Assembly (NCBI RefSeq): GCF_019891395.1
Contig: NZ_CP078143.1
Coordinates: forward strand, 1,836,001-1,900,000
Direction: 5' to 3'
DNA from: Nitratireductor kimnyeongensis
GTDB lineage: Bacteria; Pseudomonadota; Alphaproteobacteria; Rhizobiales; Rhizobiaceae
DNA length: 64,000 bases
In this document: positions 8,005-18,437 of the stretch, piece after piece
Numbering within the stretch: position 1 is the first letter of the stretch
Layout of the letters: each line of letters opens with the position of its first letter
The notes under the pieces: generated by a model
Told to the model about the DNA's origin: nothing
What the model saw: the letters and a program-made list of their open reading frames with translations, nothing else
The model's database searches: none
Position numbers and translations under genes: made by a program

Positions 8005-9582
8005 TTAAGAAAGTTGCCAGGCGATGGCGGCAAGCGCGATGGCGATCACCCATAGCGCCACGCGCCCGCCGCGCGAATGGCGGGCTTCCGCCCTGCCGAT
8101 CGCCTCGGCCGTCTCGGGATCAAAACGCAGCCCCTTCTGGGCCATGGTGTCGATCTCGCGGGAGAGGCGCTCCGTACGGGCGGCCAGATCTGGTCCTTGT
8201 CGAACGAGAGAGACGAGCGCGCTCACGCCTTCGCCTGCATCTCTCAGCATTCCACGCGGCCCGAGATTGGCAGCAATCCAGTCGGAAACGACTGGCTCGG
8301 CTGTCTTCCACATATTGAAATGCGGATCGAGCGTGCGCGCCACACCTTCGACCACAACCATGGTTTTCTGCAGGAGCAGAAGCTCGGGACGGGTCTGCAT
8401 GTCGAAAAGCTCGGTGACTTCGAAGAGCAGTGTCAGGAGCCGCGCCATGGAGATGGTCTCGGCCGACTGGCCATGGATCGGCTCACCGATGGCGCGCAGC
8501 GCCTGCGCAAAAGCGGCGACATCGTGGTGTGCGGGAACATAGCCCGCCTCGAAATGCACTTCAGCGACCCGGCGAAAATCGCGGGTAATGAAACCGTAGA
8601 GGATTTCAGCCAGGAAATGCCTCTCCTTGCGTCCGATCCGCCCGGTGATGCCGAAATCGACGGCAACGATCGTGCCGTCATCCTCGACAAACAGATTCCC
8701 GGGATGCATGTCGGCGTGAAAGAAGCCGTCGCGCAATGTATGGCGGAGGAAGGACTGGATCAGCGTTCTGGCAAGTGCTTCCAGATCGTGGCCTGCATCG
8801 CGCAACGCGTCGATATTCGACATCTTCGTGCCGTTGACCCACTCGAGCGTCATCACATCTCGGCCGGTACGCTGCCAGTCGACAGCAGGCACGCGGAAGC
8901 CTGGATCGTCTTTCGTGTTTTCCTGTATTTCTGAAATGGCGGCAGCTTCCAGCCGCAGATCCATCTCGATCTTCGTCACCTGCGCCAGTGTCTCTGCCAC
9001 CTTTACGGGCTTGAGACGGCGCGTGGACGGCATGAACCGTTCTTGCAGATGCGCAGCCAGAAAGTAGCTTTCGAGATCGTTCTGAAACCGGCGCCTTACC
9101 CCGGGTCGAATGACCTTCACGGCCACCTTTCGGGGCTCTGCCCCACCGGTATCCACAAAAGCCTCGTGCACCTGAGCAATGGAAGCGGCGGCGACCGGAC
9201 CATCGAATTGCACAAAGAGCTCATCGACGGACAGGCCAAGCGAACTTTCTATGCTGGCGCGGGCCTGGGTTTCGGGAAACGTGTCCATCCGGTCTTGAAG
9301 GCTGGAGAGGTCCCGCGCCATGTCATGGCCGACAACATCCGGGCGCGTTGCCAGGAACTGGCCGAGCTTCACATAGGAGGGGCCAAGCCGGTTGACTGCC
9401 TGCGCCAGCCGCTCAGGACGATCGCGACGTGCCGAGCGACGCCGTGACAACACTTTCGCGACACGCCAGCCAAAGCGCGGCATGCCTTCGAGCTGGTCGC
9501 CCGGCATGGCGGCCACCACACCTTCGCGAACGAGAATCCAGCCCGCACGTGCAAGCCTCAGATATGCGCCGACCGTGCTCAT
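8005..9582 (-). CDS. ubiB: UbiB, ABC1/ADCK-family atypical kinase of ubiquinone biosynthesis
   Basis: A 525-residue membrane-associated protein needed for ubiquinone synthesis. The family signatures are present: the KxGQ motif in YVKLGQFLATRPDVV, the Ala-rich loop AAASIAQVHEAF, the catalytic-loop-like HADMHPGNLFV and the DFG-like VDFGITGRIG. A C-terminal hydrophobic segment (VALWVIAIALAAIAWQL) is the usual membrane anchor. It follows ubiE by 10 bp in the same operon. Confidence 0.95.
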   Translation of the reverse strand: MSTVGAYLRLARAGWILVREGVVAAMPGDQLEGMPRFGWRVAKVLSRRRSARRDRPERLAQAVNRLGPSYVKLGQFLATRPDVVGHDMARDLSSLQDRMDTFPETQARASIESSLGLSVDELFVQFDGPVAAASIAQVHEAFVDTGGAEPRKVAVKVIRPGVRRRFQNDLESYFLAAHLQERFMPSTRRLKPVKVAETLAQVTKIEMDLRLEAAAISEIQENTKDDPGFRVPAVDWQRTGRDVMTLEWVNGTKMSNIDALRDAGHDLEALARTLIQSFLRHTLRDGFFHADMHPGNLFVEDDGTIVAVDFGITGRIGRKERHFLAEILYGFITRDFRRVAEVHFEAGYVPAHHDVAAFAQALRAIGEPIHGQSAETISMARLLTLLFEVTELFDMQTRPELLLLQKTMVVVEGVARTLDPHFNMWKTAEPVVSDWIAANLGPRGMLRDAGEGVSALVSLVRQGPDLAARTERLSREIDTMAQKGLRFDPETAEAIGRAEARHSRGGRVALWVIAIALAAIAWQLS

Positions 9583-9592
9583 GAATACGCCG

Positions 9593-10369
9593 TCAAATCT
9601 TCCAGCCGGAGTGCAGGGCGGCGATGCCGCCGGTATAATTGCGCCACGTGGCGCGCGAGAAGCCGGCCTCGGTGATCATGGTGGCAAAGTTCTGCTGATT
9701 GGGAAATTTGCGGATGGATTCGATCAGATAGCGATAGGGCTCGCCGTCACCTGTCACCGCCTGGCCGATGCGAGGGATGGCGTGGAAGGACCAGTTTTCG
9801 TAGATCTTGTCGAGCAATGGCATTTCGACTTCCGAAAACTCAAGGCACAGAAAGCGCCCGCCGGGTTTCAGGACGCGAAAGGCTTCGTCCAGTGCCCGGT
9901 CGATATGCGGGACATTGCGAATGCCAAACGCAATCGTATAAGCATCAAAGCTGTTGTTCTCGAACGGCAGGTCTTCCGCGTTGGCCTCGACGAAAGTCAG
10001 GTTTTCGGCAATGCCTCTCTTTTCGGCGCGTTCGCGTCCGACTTCCAGCATTGAGCCATTGATGTCGAGCACTGTCACGTCCGCGTTGCGGCGGGACGCC
10101 TCAACGATGCGAAAGGCGATGTCTCCTGTACCGCCCGCCACATCCAGCGCGCGATAGCCAGGAATTTTCGAGGGTGCGAGCCACGAAATCATGGCGTCCT
10201 TCCAGGCGCGATGCAGCCCGGCGGACATCAGGTCGTTCATCACGTCGTAGCGTTTTGCAACGCGGTGGAACACCGTGTTGACCAGACCCTGCTTCTCGTT
10301 CTCGTCCACCTGACGAAAACCGTAGGCCGTCTCCATGCCGCCCTGGGCGGTGGTACGTTGATCTGACAT
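9593..10369 (-). CDS. ubiE: Ubiquinone/menaquinone biosynthesis C-methyltransferase
   Basis: A 258-residue SAM-dependent methyltransferase that C-methylates the benzoquinol ring. Motif I is [14 protein letters not shown], followed by [12 protein letters not shown], and the UbiE signatures [17 protein letters not shown] and [16 protein letters not shown] are clear. The frame is open to 10600, but the start at 10369 (second of two adjacent ATGs) is correctly spaced from AAGGG and matches the family. It is transcribed divergently from add across about 108 bp. Confidence 0.95.
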   Translation of the reverse strand: MSDQRTTAQGGMETAYGFRQVDENEKQGLVNTVFHRVAKRYDVMNDLMSAGLHRAWKDAMISWLAPSKIPGYRALDVAGGTGDIAFRIVEASRRNADVTVLDINGSMLEVGRERAEKRGIAENLTFVEANAEDLPFENNSFDAYTIAFGIRNVPHIDRALDEAFRVLKPGGRFLCLEFSEVEMPLLDKIYENWSFHAIPRIGQAVTGDGEPYRYLIESIRKFPNQQNFATMITEAGFSRATWRNYTGGIAALHSGWKI

Positions 10370-10477
10370 CATCACCCTTTCGAAATCGCCGGGACCATAG
10401 CTCATTGCCGCTTGTGGCGCTATTGTCAAAAGCGCGATGAACAGCCGCGCCAGCGGACTGGTTAAAACGGAGTACCC

Positions 10478-11458
10478 ATGGTTCTGAAAGCCGAGCTTCA
10501 CTGCCATATCGAGGGCGCGGCCTCGCCCGAACTCGTTTTGTCCCAGACGCGCAAATATGGCGTCGATCCATCCGATTTCCTTCGTGACGGCGCATATCAC
10601 TGGTACGATTTCACGAGCTTTCTGGCCGCATATGATGCTGCCGCGAACCTTTTTCGCAGCGAGGAAGATTACGCGCTTCTCGCCGACGACTATCTCACTA
10701 GCCTCTCACGCGATGGCGCCATCTATTCGGAGATATTTACCTCGCCCGATCACGCCGAACGTGCGGGATTGTCCCGCATGGCCTATACGAATGCGCTGGG
10801 AGAAGGGATCGAGCGCGCGCGGGAACGAACCGGAATCGAGGGGCGCATGATCGTGACGGGCGTTCGTCATTTCGGTGCGCGCGCGGTGGAGGATGCGGCC
10901 CGGTTTGCCGCCGCCTGCGGTCATCCGCTGGTGACCGGCTTCGGAATGGCCGGTGACGAGCGTTTCGGCAATGTCCGCGATTACGAGAAGGCTTTTGCGA
11001 TCGCTCGCGATGCGGGGCTCGGTCTGACCGTACATGCTGGCGAGTTCGGTGGCTGGGAGAGCGTGGAGGCGACGCTGAACCACATCCGCCCGACACGCAT
11101 CGGCCATGGTGTGCGCGCCGCGGAAAATCCGGATCTGCTGGCGCGGATTGCTGAGGAGGAGGTGGTTCTGGAAGTGTGCCCCGTCTCCAACATCGTTTTG
11201 AACGTTTATCCCGATTATGCAAGTCACCCGCTGCCCGATTTGCTCAAAGCAGGCTGTCGCGTCACGCTCAACTCGGACGACCCGCCCCATTTCCACACTT
11301 CGCTCGGACAGGAATATGAGGTGGCGCGGGATGAGTTCGGCCTTGGCGACACGGCACTGCTTGCCATGACACGCACGGCGATAGAGGCAGCCTTCGTTGA
11401 TGAGGAGACCCGCACGGGCCTCTTGGAGGCGTTTCGCGACAAAACTGTGGCTCAATGA
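10478..11458 (+). CDS. add: Adenosine deaminase
   Basis: A 326-residue deaminase converting adenosine to inosine. The metal and catalytic motifs are present: [35 protein letters not shown] and [11 protein letters not shown]. The start has CGGAG five bases upstream. With upp 70 bp downstream and the PNP, deaminase and transporter genes on the opposite strand, it forms a nucleoside salvage neighbourhood. Adenine-deaminase subfamily members are close relatives, so the substrate is inferred from family resemblance and context. Confidence 0.88.
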   Translation: MVLKAELHCHIEGAASPELVLSQTRKYGVDPSDFLRDGAYHWYDFTSFLAAYDAAANLFRSEEDYALLADDYLTSLSRDGAIYSEIFTSPDHAERAGLSRMAYTNALGEGIERARERTGIEGRMIVTGVRHFGARAVEDAARFAAACGHPLVTGFGMAGDERFGNVRDYEKAFAIARDAGLGLTVHAGEFGGWESVEATLNHIRPTRIGHGVRAAENPDLLARIAEEEVVLEVCPVSNIVLNVYPDYASHPLPDLLKAGCRVTLNSDDPPHFHTSLGQEYEVARDEFGLGDTALLAMTRTAIEAAFVDEETRTGLLEAFRDKTVAQ

Positions 11459-11529
11459 GGCTGGCGGTATGCCGCGACGCGTCGGCGGGCTAGTATTGGA
11501 GTTGCGTAACCAGTTTCGGGGAACATGAC

Positions 11530-12159
11530 ATGCAGGGCGTGACCGTCGTCGACCATCCGCTTGTTCAGCACAAGCTCACCATCATGCGCGACAAGGAGAC
11601 GTCGACGGCAGGGTTTCGACGCCTTCTGCGCGAAATCTCCTTATTGCTCTGCTACGAGGTCACGCGCGATCTGGAGCTGACCACCAAGCGCATCGAGACA
11701 CCGCTCCAGCCCATCGATTCGCCAACGCTTGAGGGAAAAAAGCTTGTCTTTGCCTCGGTGCTGCGCGCCGGCAACGGGTTGCTCGACGGCATGCTGGACC
11801 TGGTGCCGGCGGCGCGGGTGGCGCATGTGGGAATGTATCGGGATCACGAGACACTGGAAGCGGTGGAGTATTTTTTCAAGGCGCCGAGCGATATCGGCGA
11901 TCGTCTGGTGATCGTCGTAGACCCCATGCTGGCGACAGCCAACTCCGCCATCGCCGCGGTTGATAAGCTGAAGGAGCGGGGCGCCACCAATCTGCGCTTC
12001 CTGTGTCTGCTCGCGGCACCCGAGGGCGTGGAGAATTTTCGGAAATCCCATCCGGATGTACCGATTTTCACCGCCTCGATCGATGAGTGCCTGAACGAGA
12101 AGGGTTATATCGTGCCCGGTCTCGGCGATGCCGGTGATCGTATGTACGGCACCAAGTAA
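11530..12159 (+). CDS. upp: Uracil phosphoribosyltransferase
   Basis: A 209-residue enzyme making UMP from uracil and PRPP. The N-terminus has [21 protein letters not shown], the PRPP-binding loop is [11 protein letters not shown], and the C-terminus has the uracil-binding [17 protein letters not shown]. The length is exactly the family norm. GGGGA lies upstream; the ATG at 11524 is out of frame and is skipped. Confidence 0.96.
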   Translation: MQGVTVVDHPLVQHKLTIMRDKETSTAGFRRLLREISLLLCYEVTRDLELTTKRIETPLQPIDSPTLEGKKLVFASVLRAGNGLLDGMLDLVPAARVAHVGMYRDHETLEAVEYFFKAPSDIGDRLVIVVDPMLATANSAIAAVDKLKERGATNLRFLCLLAAPEGVENFRKSHPDVPIFTASIDECLNEKGYIVPGLGDAGDRMYGTK

Positions 12160-12163
12160 CCTC

Positions 12164-12202
12164 CGCTTAACCAGCCGGACCGGTTGTCTCGAACGTTAAG
12201 CG
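12164..12202. repeat. Inverted repeat downstream of upp
   Basis: CGCTTAAC (12164-12171) and GTTAAGCG (12195-12202) are perfect inverted arms, with CCGGACCGG between them. It follows the upp stop by a few bases and may act as a 3' stabiliser or factor-dependent terminator; there is no T tract. Confidence 0.4.
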
Positions 12203-12256
12203 AATGGATGGTCTCGTCGCTTAAGCTGCCGCCAGTTCGAGAACTGGACGGGGCCG

Positions 12257-12832
12257 ATGTATAGCAAGATGATCATGCTGGGGATTGCGATTGGTGCTGC
12301 AGGTGGCATACCGGCGCTCTACCAGAGCAATCCCGAATTCTATCGGGGGCTTCTTCATCTGGCATTGACCGAGCAGGCGGAGGTAACACCCCACCAGGTT
12401 GCAACCGCACGTCCGTCGTCCGGCGTTGCCCAGTCGAGGGGTGAAACATCCGTGCTCCTGGGCAAGAAGGTGAGCATCACCGCCGACGAGGTTGGCCATT
12501 ATGTTGGACGTTTCAAACTGAACGGGCGTGAAATGAACGCCATGGTCGATACTGGCGCGACCTATGTGGCGATCAACCGTGAGACAGCACGCCGTATCGG
12601 CGTGAACTTGATGGCTTCCGATTTCAGGTATGAGGTGAATACGGCAAACGGCAAGGTGCGTGCTGCTGCAGCAACAATCGAGAGCCTGCAAATCGGTCGC
12701 ATCTATGTGGAGAATGTTGACGCTGTGGTGCTCGATGAGCGGTCGCTTGACAAGGTGCTGATCGGAATGAGTTTTCTCGAGCGTCTTTCACGCTTTCAGG
12801 TGGAAAACCGGGCTCTTGTGCTCGAGCAGTAA
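12257..12832 (+). CDS. Retropepsin-like (clan AA) aspartic protease, TIGR02281 type
   Basis: A 191-residue protein with an N-terminal membrane anchor (residues 5-22) and a single-lobed aspartic protease domain. The catalytic motif MVDTGATYVAINRETARRIG (DTGA type) is near residue 97, and the matching KVLIGMSFLERL near 175 is the second structural signature. Single-lobed forms act as dimers. Members of this family are widespread single genes in alphaproteobacteria with poorly known substrates. No operon partner. Confidence 0.85.
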   Translation: MYSKMIMLGIAIGAAGGIPALYQSNPEFYRGLLHLALTEQAEVTPHQVATARPSSGVAQSRGETSVLLGKKVSITADEVGHYVGRFKLNGREMNAMVDTGATYVAINRETARRIGVNLMASDFRYEVNTANGKVRAAAATIESLQIGRIYVENVDAVVLDERSLDKVLIGMSFLERLSRFQVENRALVLEQ

Positions 12833-12861
12833 ATGACGTTTCAAGGTAGGCCCGCACGCCA

Positions 12862-14181
12862 TCATTTGTCTGCAGTCACGCGACGCAGAATGGTCTTGCG
12901 GGTGCGGGGTTTCTCATCCGTGATGGCGTAGGCGCCGCTCACAATCTGCGCCGCGCGCCGCGCGCTTGCTTCCGATGATGCGTGCACCATGCAAATCGGC
13001 TCGCCGCGTTTCGTTTCGGCCCCGTGGGGTATGAGATCGGTGAAGCCGACCGAATGGTCGATCCGATCTTCGGGAGCGCGACGGCCGCCACCCAGCTCGA
13101 TGACAGCAAGGCCGAGGGCGCGGGCATCGATCGCGGTGACAAAGCCATCGTCCGCAGCAGGAACAGGAAGAGTTACCGACGCACGAGGCAGGTGCGTGTT
13201 CGGATTCTCAACGAAGTCAGCCGGCCCGCCAAGGGCGGACACCATCTTGCCGAAACGTTCTGCAGCATTTCCGCTCTCGAGGGCATCGTGAGCGCGATCA
13301 TAGGCTTCGCGCGTGGTTGCAGCGATGCCTGATGCCAGAAGCATCTCGCCCGCCAGCGCCAGCGTGACATCCACGAGCCGCCGGTCCCGCTTCCTGCCCG
13401 TGAGAAAGTCGACGGCATTGACGACTTCGACCGCGTTGCCCGCGGCAGAGGCGAGCGGCTGGTTCATGTCGGTCATGAGGGCGGAGGCGGAAAGACCGGC
13501 TTCGCCCGCCACACGCACCAGGTTTTCGGCGAGCTTGCGGGCCGCACGGGAATCTCCCATGAAGGCGCCATTGCCGGATTTTACATCAAGCACCAGCGAT
13601 GAAAGGCCTGCGGCAAGTTTCTTCGACAGGATGGAGGCGGTGATAAGCGGGATGGATTCCACGGTGCCGGTAACATCACGCACGGCATAAAAGCGCTTGT
13701 CGGCGGGTGCGAGATCACCCGTCTGCCCGATGATCGCACAACCCACCTTGCGCACCGTTTCGGCAAAGCGCTTCTGGTCTGGCTGGCTCATGTAACCGGG
13801 GATGGCATCCATCTTGTCGAGCGTCCCGCCGGTGTGGCCCAAACCCCGCCCCGAGATCATCGGTACAAAGGCACCGCAGGCCGCCACGATGGGCGCTAAC
13901 ATGAGAGAGACATTGTCGCCCACGCCGCCGGTGGAATGCTTGTCGGTCACGGGACCGGGCAGATCCGACCAATCGAGCACGGTGCCTGAATCGCGCATGG
14001 AGAGCGTGAGGGCTGCGCCCTCGGCTGGATCCATCCCGTTGAGAAAAATGGCCATGGCGAGGGCGGCAATCTGCCCCTCGCTCCATGTGCCGTCGGCAAG
14101 CCCGGCAGCAAACCCGGCGATCTCGTCGTCCGTCAGCGCCTTGCCGTCACGTTTCCTGCGGATGATCTCCTGCGGCAGCAT
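12862..14181 (-). CDS. deoA: Thymidine phosphorylase
   Basis: A 439-residue enzyme splitting thymidine or deoxyuridine into base and deoxyribose 1-phosphate. It begins [13 protein letters not shown], carries the phosphate-binding KHSTGGVGD and the substrate loop [13 protein letters not shown], and ends with the pyrimidine phosphorylase C-terminal domain. The ORF extends upstream through the PNP gene; the start at 14181, 7 bp after the PNP stop, is the family start. Last gene of the nucleoside uptake operon. Confidence 0.95.
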   Translation of the reverse strand: MLPQEIIRRKRDGKALTDDEIAGFAAGLADGTWSEGQIAALAMAIFLNGMDPAEGAALTLSMRDSGTVLDWSDLPGPVTDKHSTGGVGDNVSLMLAPIVAACGAFVPMISGRGLGHTGGTLDKMDAIPGYMSQPDQKRFAETVRKVGCAIIGQTGDLAPADKRFYAVRDVTGTVESIPLITASILSKKLAAGLSSLVLDVKSGNGAFMGDSRAARKLAENLVRVAGEAGLSASALMTDMNQPLASAAGNAVEVVNAVDFLTGRKRDRRLVDVTLALAGEMLLASGIAATTREAYDRAHDALESGNAAERFGKMVSALGGPADFVENPNTHLPRASVTLPVPAADDGFVTAIDARALGLAVIELGGGRRAPEDRIDHSVGFTDLIPHGAETKRGEPICMVHASSEASARRAAQIVSGAYAITDEKPRTRKTILRRVTADK

Positions 14182-14188
14182 CGGGCGC

Positions 14189-14995
14189 TCAATTGGCCTG
14201 AAGGCCGTCGGCGCACAACTGGCCGAGAATGGAAGCGAGGCGCTGCCCGCCGATGGGCGCCATGTCCTTGGTTTCCTGATGGGAGAGTTCGCCAGCACTC
14301 ATGCCTGCACCCAGATTTGTGATGACAGAGCAGGCGGCGACACGAAGCCCGAAATAGCGCGCGAGAATGACTTCGGGCACGGTCGACATGCCGACCGCGT
14401 CGGCACCCAGCGTGCGCGCCATGCGGATTTCCGCCGGTGTTTCGAAGGTGGGTCCGGAGAACCACATATAGATGCCCTTGTGTAACTGCGTGCCCGTGTT
14501 CAGAGCTGCTTTCTCAAGGCCTTCGCGCAGGCCTGCGTCGTACGCCTCGCTCATGCCGACGAAACGACGGTCACTGCCTTCGCCGATCAGCGGGTTGGCG
14601 CCCGAGAAATTGATGTGATCCTCGATCAGCATCACCGAGCCGGGCGGCATGTCTTCGCGCAGGGAGCCGGCGGCATTGGTGAGGATGAGCTGCGTGATGC
14701 CGATGCCCCATAAGGTTTCAAGCGCCGGGCGCATGGCGGCGGGATCGCCGTGCTCATAGTAGTGCGCGCGGCCTGCTAGCATCAGGACCGGCGTGCCGGC
14801 AAGCCGCCCCGCGACGATTTCGCCCGCATGGCCCGTCACCCCGCTTTGCGGAAAGCCTGGCAACTCGGAATATGAGATGCGCACGGCATCGTCCACATCG
14901 TTGACAAGCCCGCCAAGCCCCGAGCCCAGCACCAGCGCAAGCTGCGGGGCAAGCCCGTTGAGCCGCTCCGTCAGACGATCGACGGCCTGCTTCAT
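14189..14995 (-). CDS. Purine nucleoside phosphorylase (trimeric type)
   Basis: A 268-residue enzyme phosphorolysing inosine and guanosine. The signatures are [13 protein letters not shown], the phosphate-site [23 protein letters not shown], and the base-site stretch [28 protein letters not shown], all of the low-molecular-mass (trimeric) class. The start overlaps the cdd stop as ATGA. The product of upstream deamination by Add (inosine) is a natural substrate. Usual symbols would be punA or xapA. Confidence 0.93.
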   Translation of the reverse strand: MKQAVDRLTERLNGLAPQLALVLGSGLGGLVNDVDDAVRISYSELPGFPQSGVTGHAGEIVAGRLAGTPVLMLAGRAHYYEHGDPAAMRPALETLWGIGITQLILTNAAGSLREDMPPGSVMLIEDHINFSGANPLIGEGSDRRFVGMSEAYDAGLREGLEKAALNTGTQLHKGIYMWFSGPTFETPAEIRMARTLGADAVGMSTVPEVILARYFGLRVAACSVITNLGAGMSAGELSHQETKDMAPIGGQRLASILGQLCADGLQAN

Positions 14996-15387
14996 TTGCC
15001 ATCCTCAAAACTGAATCCGCGCGGAAAGACCGCAGAAAAAGGCACCGTTTCCAGAACGCCGTTGGTGTCGCACAGATGTAGCACCGCATCTTCCGTGGCG
15101 AATTCCGCCAGCCGCTGCCGGCAGCCGCCGCAGGGCATGATTTTCGGCATTTTCTCCGCCACCACGGCGATCTCGGTTACGCGCCCGCCGCCTGCCATGA
15201 CGAGATGGCCGAGCGCGGTGGTCTCCGCACACCAGCCTTCGGGATAGGAGGCGTTCTCGATGTTGCAGCCGGCATGGATGGTGCCCGCCTCGGTCCTGAC
15301 CGCGGCCCCCACGGGAAAGCGCGAATAGGGGGCGTAGGCGTTTTTCATGGCCGCGCTGGCGGCGGAAAAGAGGTCGCTGGCGTTCAT
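14992..15387 (-). CDS. cdd: Cytidine deaminase
   Basis: A 131-residue homotetrameric-type cytidine deaminase. The zinc and catalytic motifs are CNIENASYPEGWCAETTAL (Cys-Ala-Glu) and PCGGCRQRLAEF. A longer in-frame ORF into the permease gene is ignored: the start at 15387 shares one base with the permease stop (TGATG). It converts imported cytidine or deoxycytidine to uridine or deoxyuridine for DeoA and Upp. Confidence 0.96.
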   Translation of the reverse strand: MNASDLFSAASAAMKNAYAPYSRFPVGAAVRTEAGTIHAGCNIENASYPEGWCAETTALGHLVMAGGGRVTEIAVVAEKMPKIMPCGGCRQRLAEFATEDAVLHLCDTNGVLETVPFSAVFPRGFSFEDGK

Positions 15388-16358
15388 CAACGCTCCTTCA
15401 CATAGGGCACGCCACCGGCGCGCGGCGGCACGGCCTTGCCGATAAAGCCGGCCAAAAGCACGACGGTGAGAATGTAGGGCAGGGCTTGCATGAACTGCAC
15501 CGGCACCTGGCCGATCAAGGGCAGGGGCGTGCCCTGAATGCGGATTGCAAATGCATCGAGAAAGCCGAACAGGAGGCAGGCAAACATGACCGGGACGGGC
15601 TTCCACTTGGCGAAGATGAGGGCTGCCAGCGCGATGAAGCCGCGGCCTGCCGTCATGTCCTTCACGAAGCCGGCATTCTGCGCCATGGAGAGATAGGCGC
15701 CAGCCATGCCGGTGAGGATGCCGGTGCAGATGACGGCACGATAGCGCAGCCATGAGACGGAGATGCCCGCCGTGTCGACCGCTGCCGGGTTTTCGCCCAC
15801 CGCCCGCAGCCTGAGGCCGAAACGGGTGCGGAAGAGCACCCACCAGGTGAAGGGCACAAGCAGGAAGGCAGCGTAGGTGAGCAGCGAATGGCCGGAGATG
15901 AGCTCGGAGTAGATCTCGCCCAGAATGGGCACATCGCGCACCGCCTCGGCAAAGGGCAGCTCGATCGAGCTGAAGCGCGCATCGCTTGGCAGCGAGGGGG
16001 TCCGCCCGCCCTGCCGGAACCAGGCCTGCCCCAGAATGATGGTGGAGCCGGCGGCAATGAAATTGATGGCGACGCCCGAGACGATCTGGTTGCCGCGATG
16101 GGTGATGGAGGCAAAGCCATGCACAAGCGCGAGGAACACGGAAATCAGCATCGCCGCGCCAAGGCCTGCCCAGGCGGAGCCGGTAACGGCCGCCGCCGCG
16201 CCGGCAGCAAATGCGCCGGCCAGCATCTTGCCTTCAAGGCCGATGTCGAACACGCCCGACCGCTCCGAATAAAGCCCGGCGAGTGCCGCCAGAAGCAGCG
16301 GGATGGACAGCCGCACGGTGGAATCGAGAACGAGGATCAGGGAATGAAAGAAATCCAT
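15387..16358 (-). CDS. Nucleoside ABC transporter permease (NupQ/YufQ-like)
   Basis: A 323-residue inner-membrane permease of the BPD_transp_2 type, with about eight hydrophobic segments. It starts MDFFHSLILVLDSTVRLSIPLLLAALAGLYSE, followed by the typical RSGVFDIGLEGKMLAGAF. The ORF extends upstream, but the start at 16358 lies 1 bp after the first permease's stop and is preceded by AGGGAGAGGG. It pairs with the other permease to form the channel. Confidence 0.9.
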   Translation of the reverse strand: MDFFHSLILVLDSTVRLSIPLLLAALAGLYSERSGVFDIGLEGKMLAGAFAAGAAAAVTGSAWAGLGAAMLISVFLALVHGFASITHRGNQIVSGVAINFIAAGSTIILGQAWFRQGGRTPSLPSDARFSSIELPFAEAVRDVPILGEIYSELISGHSLLTYAAFLLVPFTWWVLFRTRFGLRLRAVGENPAAVDTAGISVSWLRYRAVICTGILTGMAGAYLSMAQNAGFVKDMTAGRGFIALAALIFAKWKPVPVMFACLLFGFLDAFAIRIQGTPLPLIGQVPVQFMQALPYILTVVLLAGFIGKAVPPRAGGVPYVKER

Positions 16359-16359
16359 A

Positions 16360-17499
16360 TCAGCCACCCTCTCCCTGCTGCGCCTCGACGCCCGCCGAAC
16401 GCGGGCTGAGACTGGCGAAAAGCGCCTGGATCGAAGGACGGAACATGTGCTCCAGCGCGCCGGCAAAGAGGATGACAAGGCCTTGAATGATGACGATCAT
16501 GTCGCGCGAGATATTGGGCATCTCGAAGGCAAGCTCGGCCCCGCCCTGATAGAGCATGCCGAACAGGATGGCCGCCGGCACGATGCCCGCCGGATGGGAG
16601 CGCCCCATCAGCGCCACGGCGATGCCGACAAAGCCTGCGCCGGTGACGAAATCGATCTGCAAACGGTTTTGGTCGCCCATCACCGGGTTGAGCGCCATCA
16701 TGCCGGCAAGCGCGCCGGAGATGAGCATGGTGATGATGATGATTTTCGTTTCGCTGACGCCGGCATAGCGCGCGGCCTTGGGGCTGAAACCGCGCATGCG
16801 GATTTCATAGCCGAGCCGTGTGCGCCAGATCAGCACCCAGACGAGAAACGCCGCCAGAAGCGCCAACAGGAAAGAGAGGTTGAACGGAGCGGAGCGGATG
16901 GAAAAGCCCATCGCCTCCAGCACCCAGTTGAGCTTGGGCAATTGCCCGCCTTCAAGGAAATTGCGGGTCTGCGGGGCCTGCGCGCCGGCGGGCTTCAGTA
17001 CATTGACCAGCAGATAGACCATCAGGCTGGCGGCGATGAAATTGAACATGATGGTGGTGATGACGATGTGCGACCCGCGCCTTGCCTGGAAATAGGCCGG
17101 GATGAAGGCCCACGCCGCGCCAAACAGTGCCGCACCCACAATGGCCAGCGGAAACACCACCCACCAGGGCAGAATGCTGTCGAAGGCGAGGCAGACCACC
17201 GCCACGCCCAGCCCGCCCACATAGGCCTGCCCTTCGCCGCCAATGTTGAACAGGCTGCAATGGAAGGCAACGGCGACGGCAAGCCCTGTGAAGATGAAGC
17301 TCGTCGCGTAATAGAGCGTGTAGGCGATGTTCTGCCCGCGGCCCAGCGCCCCTTCCACCAGAATGGCGGCGGCGCGAAACGGGTTTTCCCCCACCAGCAT
17401 CACCACCAGCCCGGCCACCAGAAAGGCGACGGCGAGATTGATGAGCGGGATCAGCCCGTAATCGGCCCATGCGGGCAGTTTCGCATAAGGCGCACTCAT
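16360..17499 (-). CDS. Nucleoside ABC transporter permease (NupP/YufP-like)
   Basis: A 379-residue BPD_transp_2-family permease with multiple membrane spans and the motif FNIGGEGQAYVGGLG after the second hydrophobic block. It is the longer of two permeases, as in BmpA-NupOPQ-type guanosine/nucleoside importers. Its start codon, its Shine-Dalgarno (AAGGAGG) and the overlapping stop of the gene before it all lie in a 21-bp segment that recurs exactly at the other end of the inserted GIY-YIG gene. Confidence 0.9.
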   Translation of the reverse strand: MSAPYAKLPAWADYGLIPLINLAVAFLVAGLVVMLVGENPFRAAAILVEGALGRGQNIAYTLYYATSFIFTGLAVAVAFHCSLFNIGGEGQAYVGGLGVAVVCLAFDSILPWWVVFPLAIVGAALFGAAWAFIPAYFQARRGSHIVITTIMFNFIAASLMVYLLVNVLKPAGAQAPQTRNFLEGGQLPKLNWVLEAMGFSIRSAPFNLSFLLALLAAFLVWVLIWRTRLGYEIRMRGFSPKAARYAGVSETKIIIITMLISGALAGMMALNPVMGDQNRLQIDFVTGAGFVGIAVALMGRSHPAGIVPAAILFGMLYQGGAELAFEMPNISRDMIVIIQGLVILFAGALEHMFRPSIQALFASLSPRSAGVEAQQGEGG

Positions 17500-17513
17500 T
17501 CCGCCGCCTCCTT
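17493..17513. repeat. 21-bp direct repeat, downstream copy
   Basis: It is identical over 21 bp to 18431-18451. On the coding (minus) strand it holds AAGGAGG, the last codons and stop of the upstream gene (KEAAE-stop), and the ATG of the downstream gene. The bases on either side differ, so the match is sharply bounded. Confidence 0.9.
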
Positions 17514-18437
17514 GGAACTCGATGCATGATCAAGCGACTGCCAGTCATGGTAGGTCAGCTTTCGTCCCTCGACCTTCCAAGTCGTGCGTCCGTTGGTGTT
17601 GCGATCCAGGACCACTGCGGCGGCTGCAGATGGGCTTTTGAATGCGAATGAAGTGGCAAACTCAAAACGATCTTCCGCAATCTCTTTGAGAATGCCTTGT
17701 AAAATCAGGTCGTCTTTGAGTTCTTTATAGCTTAGCTGAACATAGCCGGTGTTCCTGAGGGCCTGCGACCCCTTTAACACAATAAACTCCCCTTCTTCCT
17801 CTATGGCCCGCGCCTGAACGCCCGAGCGGTGTCGAATCTCAAAGGATGCTTGGGGTAGTATCGAGTTTCCGGAACCGTCCGGTTCAGCCTTTTGTGGAAC
17901 TTCCTGTGCAGTGGCCTGCTTCAGGAAATCTATACCGACAACCGGCAGAACCGTTTTCAGATTGGCCAGAAACGCTTCCATATTTGCCTTGTCAGCCTCG
18001 GGCAAACGCCTCTTGTCGGGGCTTGGATATTTCGAGTTTTCGAGAGTGGCGCGGGCTGCAGATGCAGCCATCTCGATAAGGCGCGCTTCTAAATATTGAA
18101 CGTGCCCCTTCGTCAGCGCGTCATCCGAGGTTGTGATGGCCACAGCTGTTTCCCAAAACCCGCGGTCGCGGGCGCTACTGGGAAGGCGATCCTTGAGGCT
18201 GTCGGCTTCGCCGATATACGCGCGCATCTTCAGGGGGTTGTCGGGGTCTTGGCCGTACAGAATGTAGACGCCGGTCTTTTCCATTTCCGGCCTTTGAAGC
18301 AAGCGGTCAAAACGACTTTGCCTGCTGACAAGCAGCGAACCTGTCCATCCGTGGAGAGACACAACCATCAAGCCGTTTGGGCTGCCATCGACCAAAAACA
18401 GCTGAATAGTCCGACCGAACTCCTGGCTCACACTCAT
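17496..18437 (-). CDS. GIY-YIG nuclease domain protein with C-terminal DUF4357
   Basis: A 313-residue protein unrelated to transport. A GIY-YIG-type domain starts near residue 55 (TGVYILYG, then MRAYIGEADSLKDRL with the expected Arg84), so G-V-Y replaces G-I-Y. The C-terminal part (about 250-305, ATSFAFKSPSAAAAVVL and TTWKV) matches DUF4357, often attached to such nucleases. Its stop overlaps the permease start and its start overlaps the ATPase stop, each within a copy of the same 21-bp repeat. Base and codon use are visibly more AT-rich than its neighbours. It appears inserted into the nucleoside transporter operon while keeping translational coupling on both sides. Cellular role unknown. 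Confidence 0.85.
   Translation of the reverse strand: MSVSQEFGRTIQLFLVDGSPNGLMVVSLHGWTGSLLVSRQSRFDRLLQRPEMEKTGVYILYGQDPDNPLKMRAYIGEADSLKDRLPSSARDRGFWETAVAITTSDDALTKGHVQYLEARLIEMAASAARATLENSKYPSPDKRRLPEADKANMEAFLANLKTVLPVVGIDFLKQATAQEVPQKAEPDGSGNSILPQASFEIRHRSGVQARAIEEEGEFIVLKGSQALRNTGYVQLSYKELKDDLILQGILKEIAEDRFEFATSFAFKSPSAAAAVVLDRNTNGRTTWKVEGRKLTYHDWQSLDHASSSKEAAE

Noticed and set aside
16447..17529. 360-codon frame antisense to the nucleoside permease
   Set aside because: Histidine- and aspartate-rich low-complexity translation typical of the complement of membrane-protein codons; no ribosome site.
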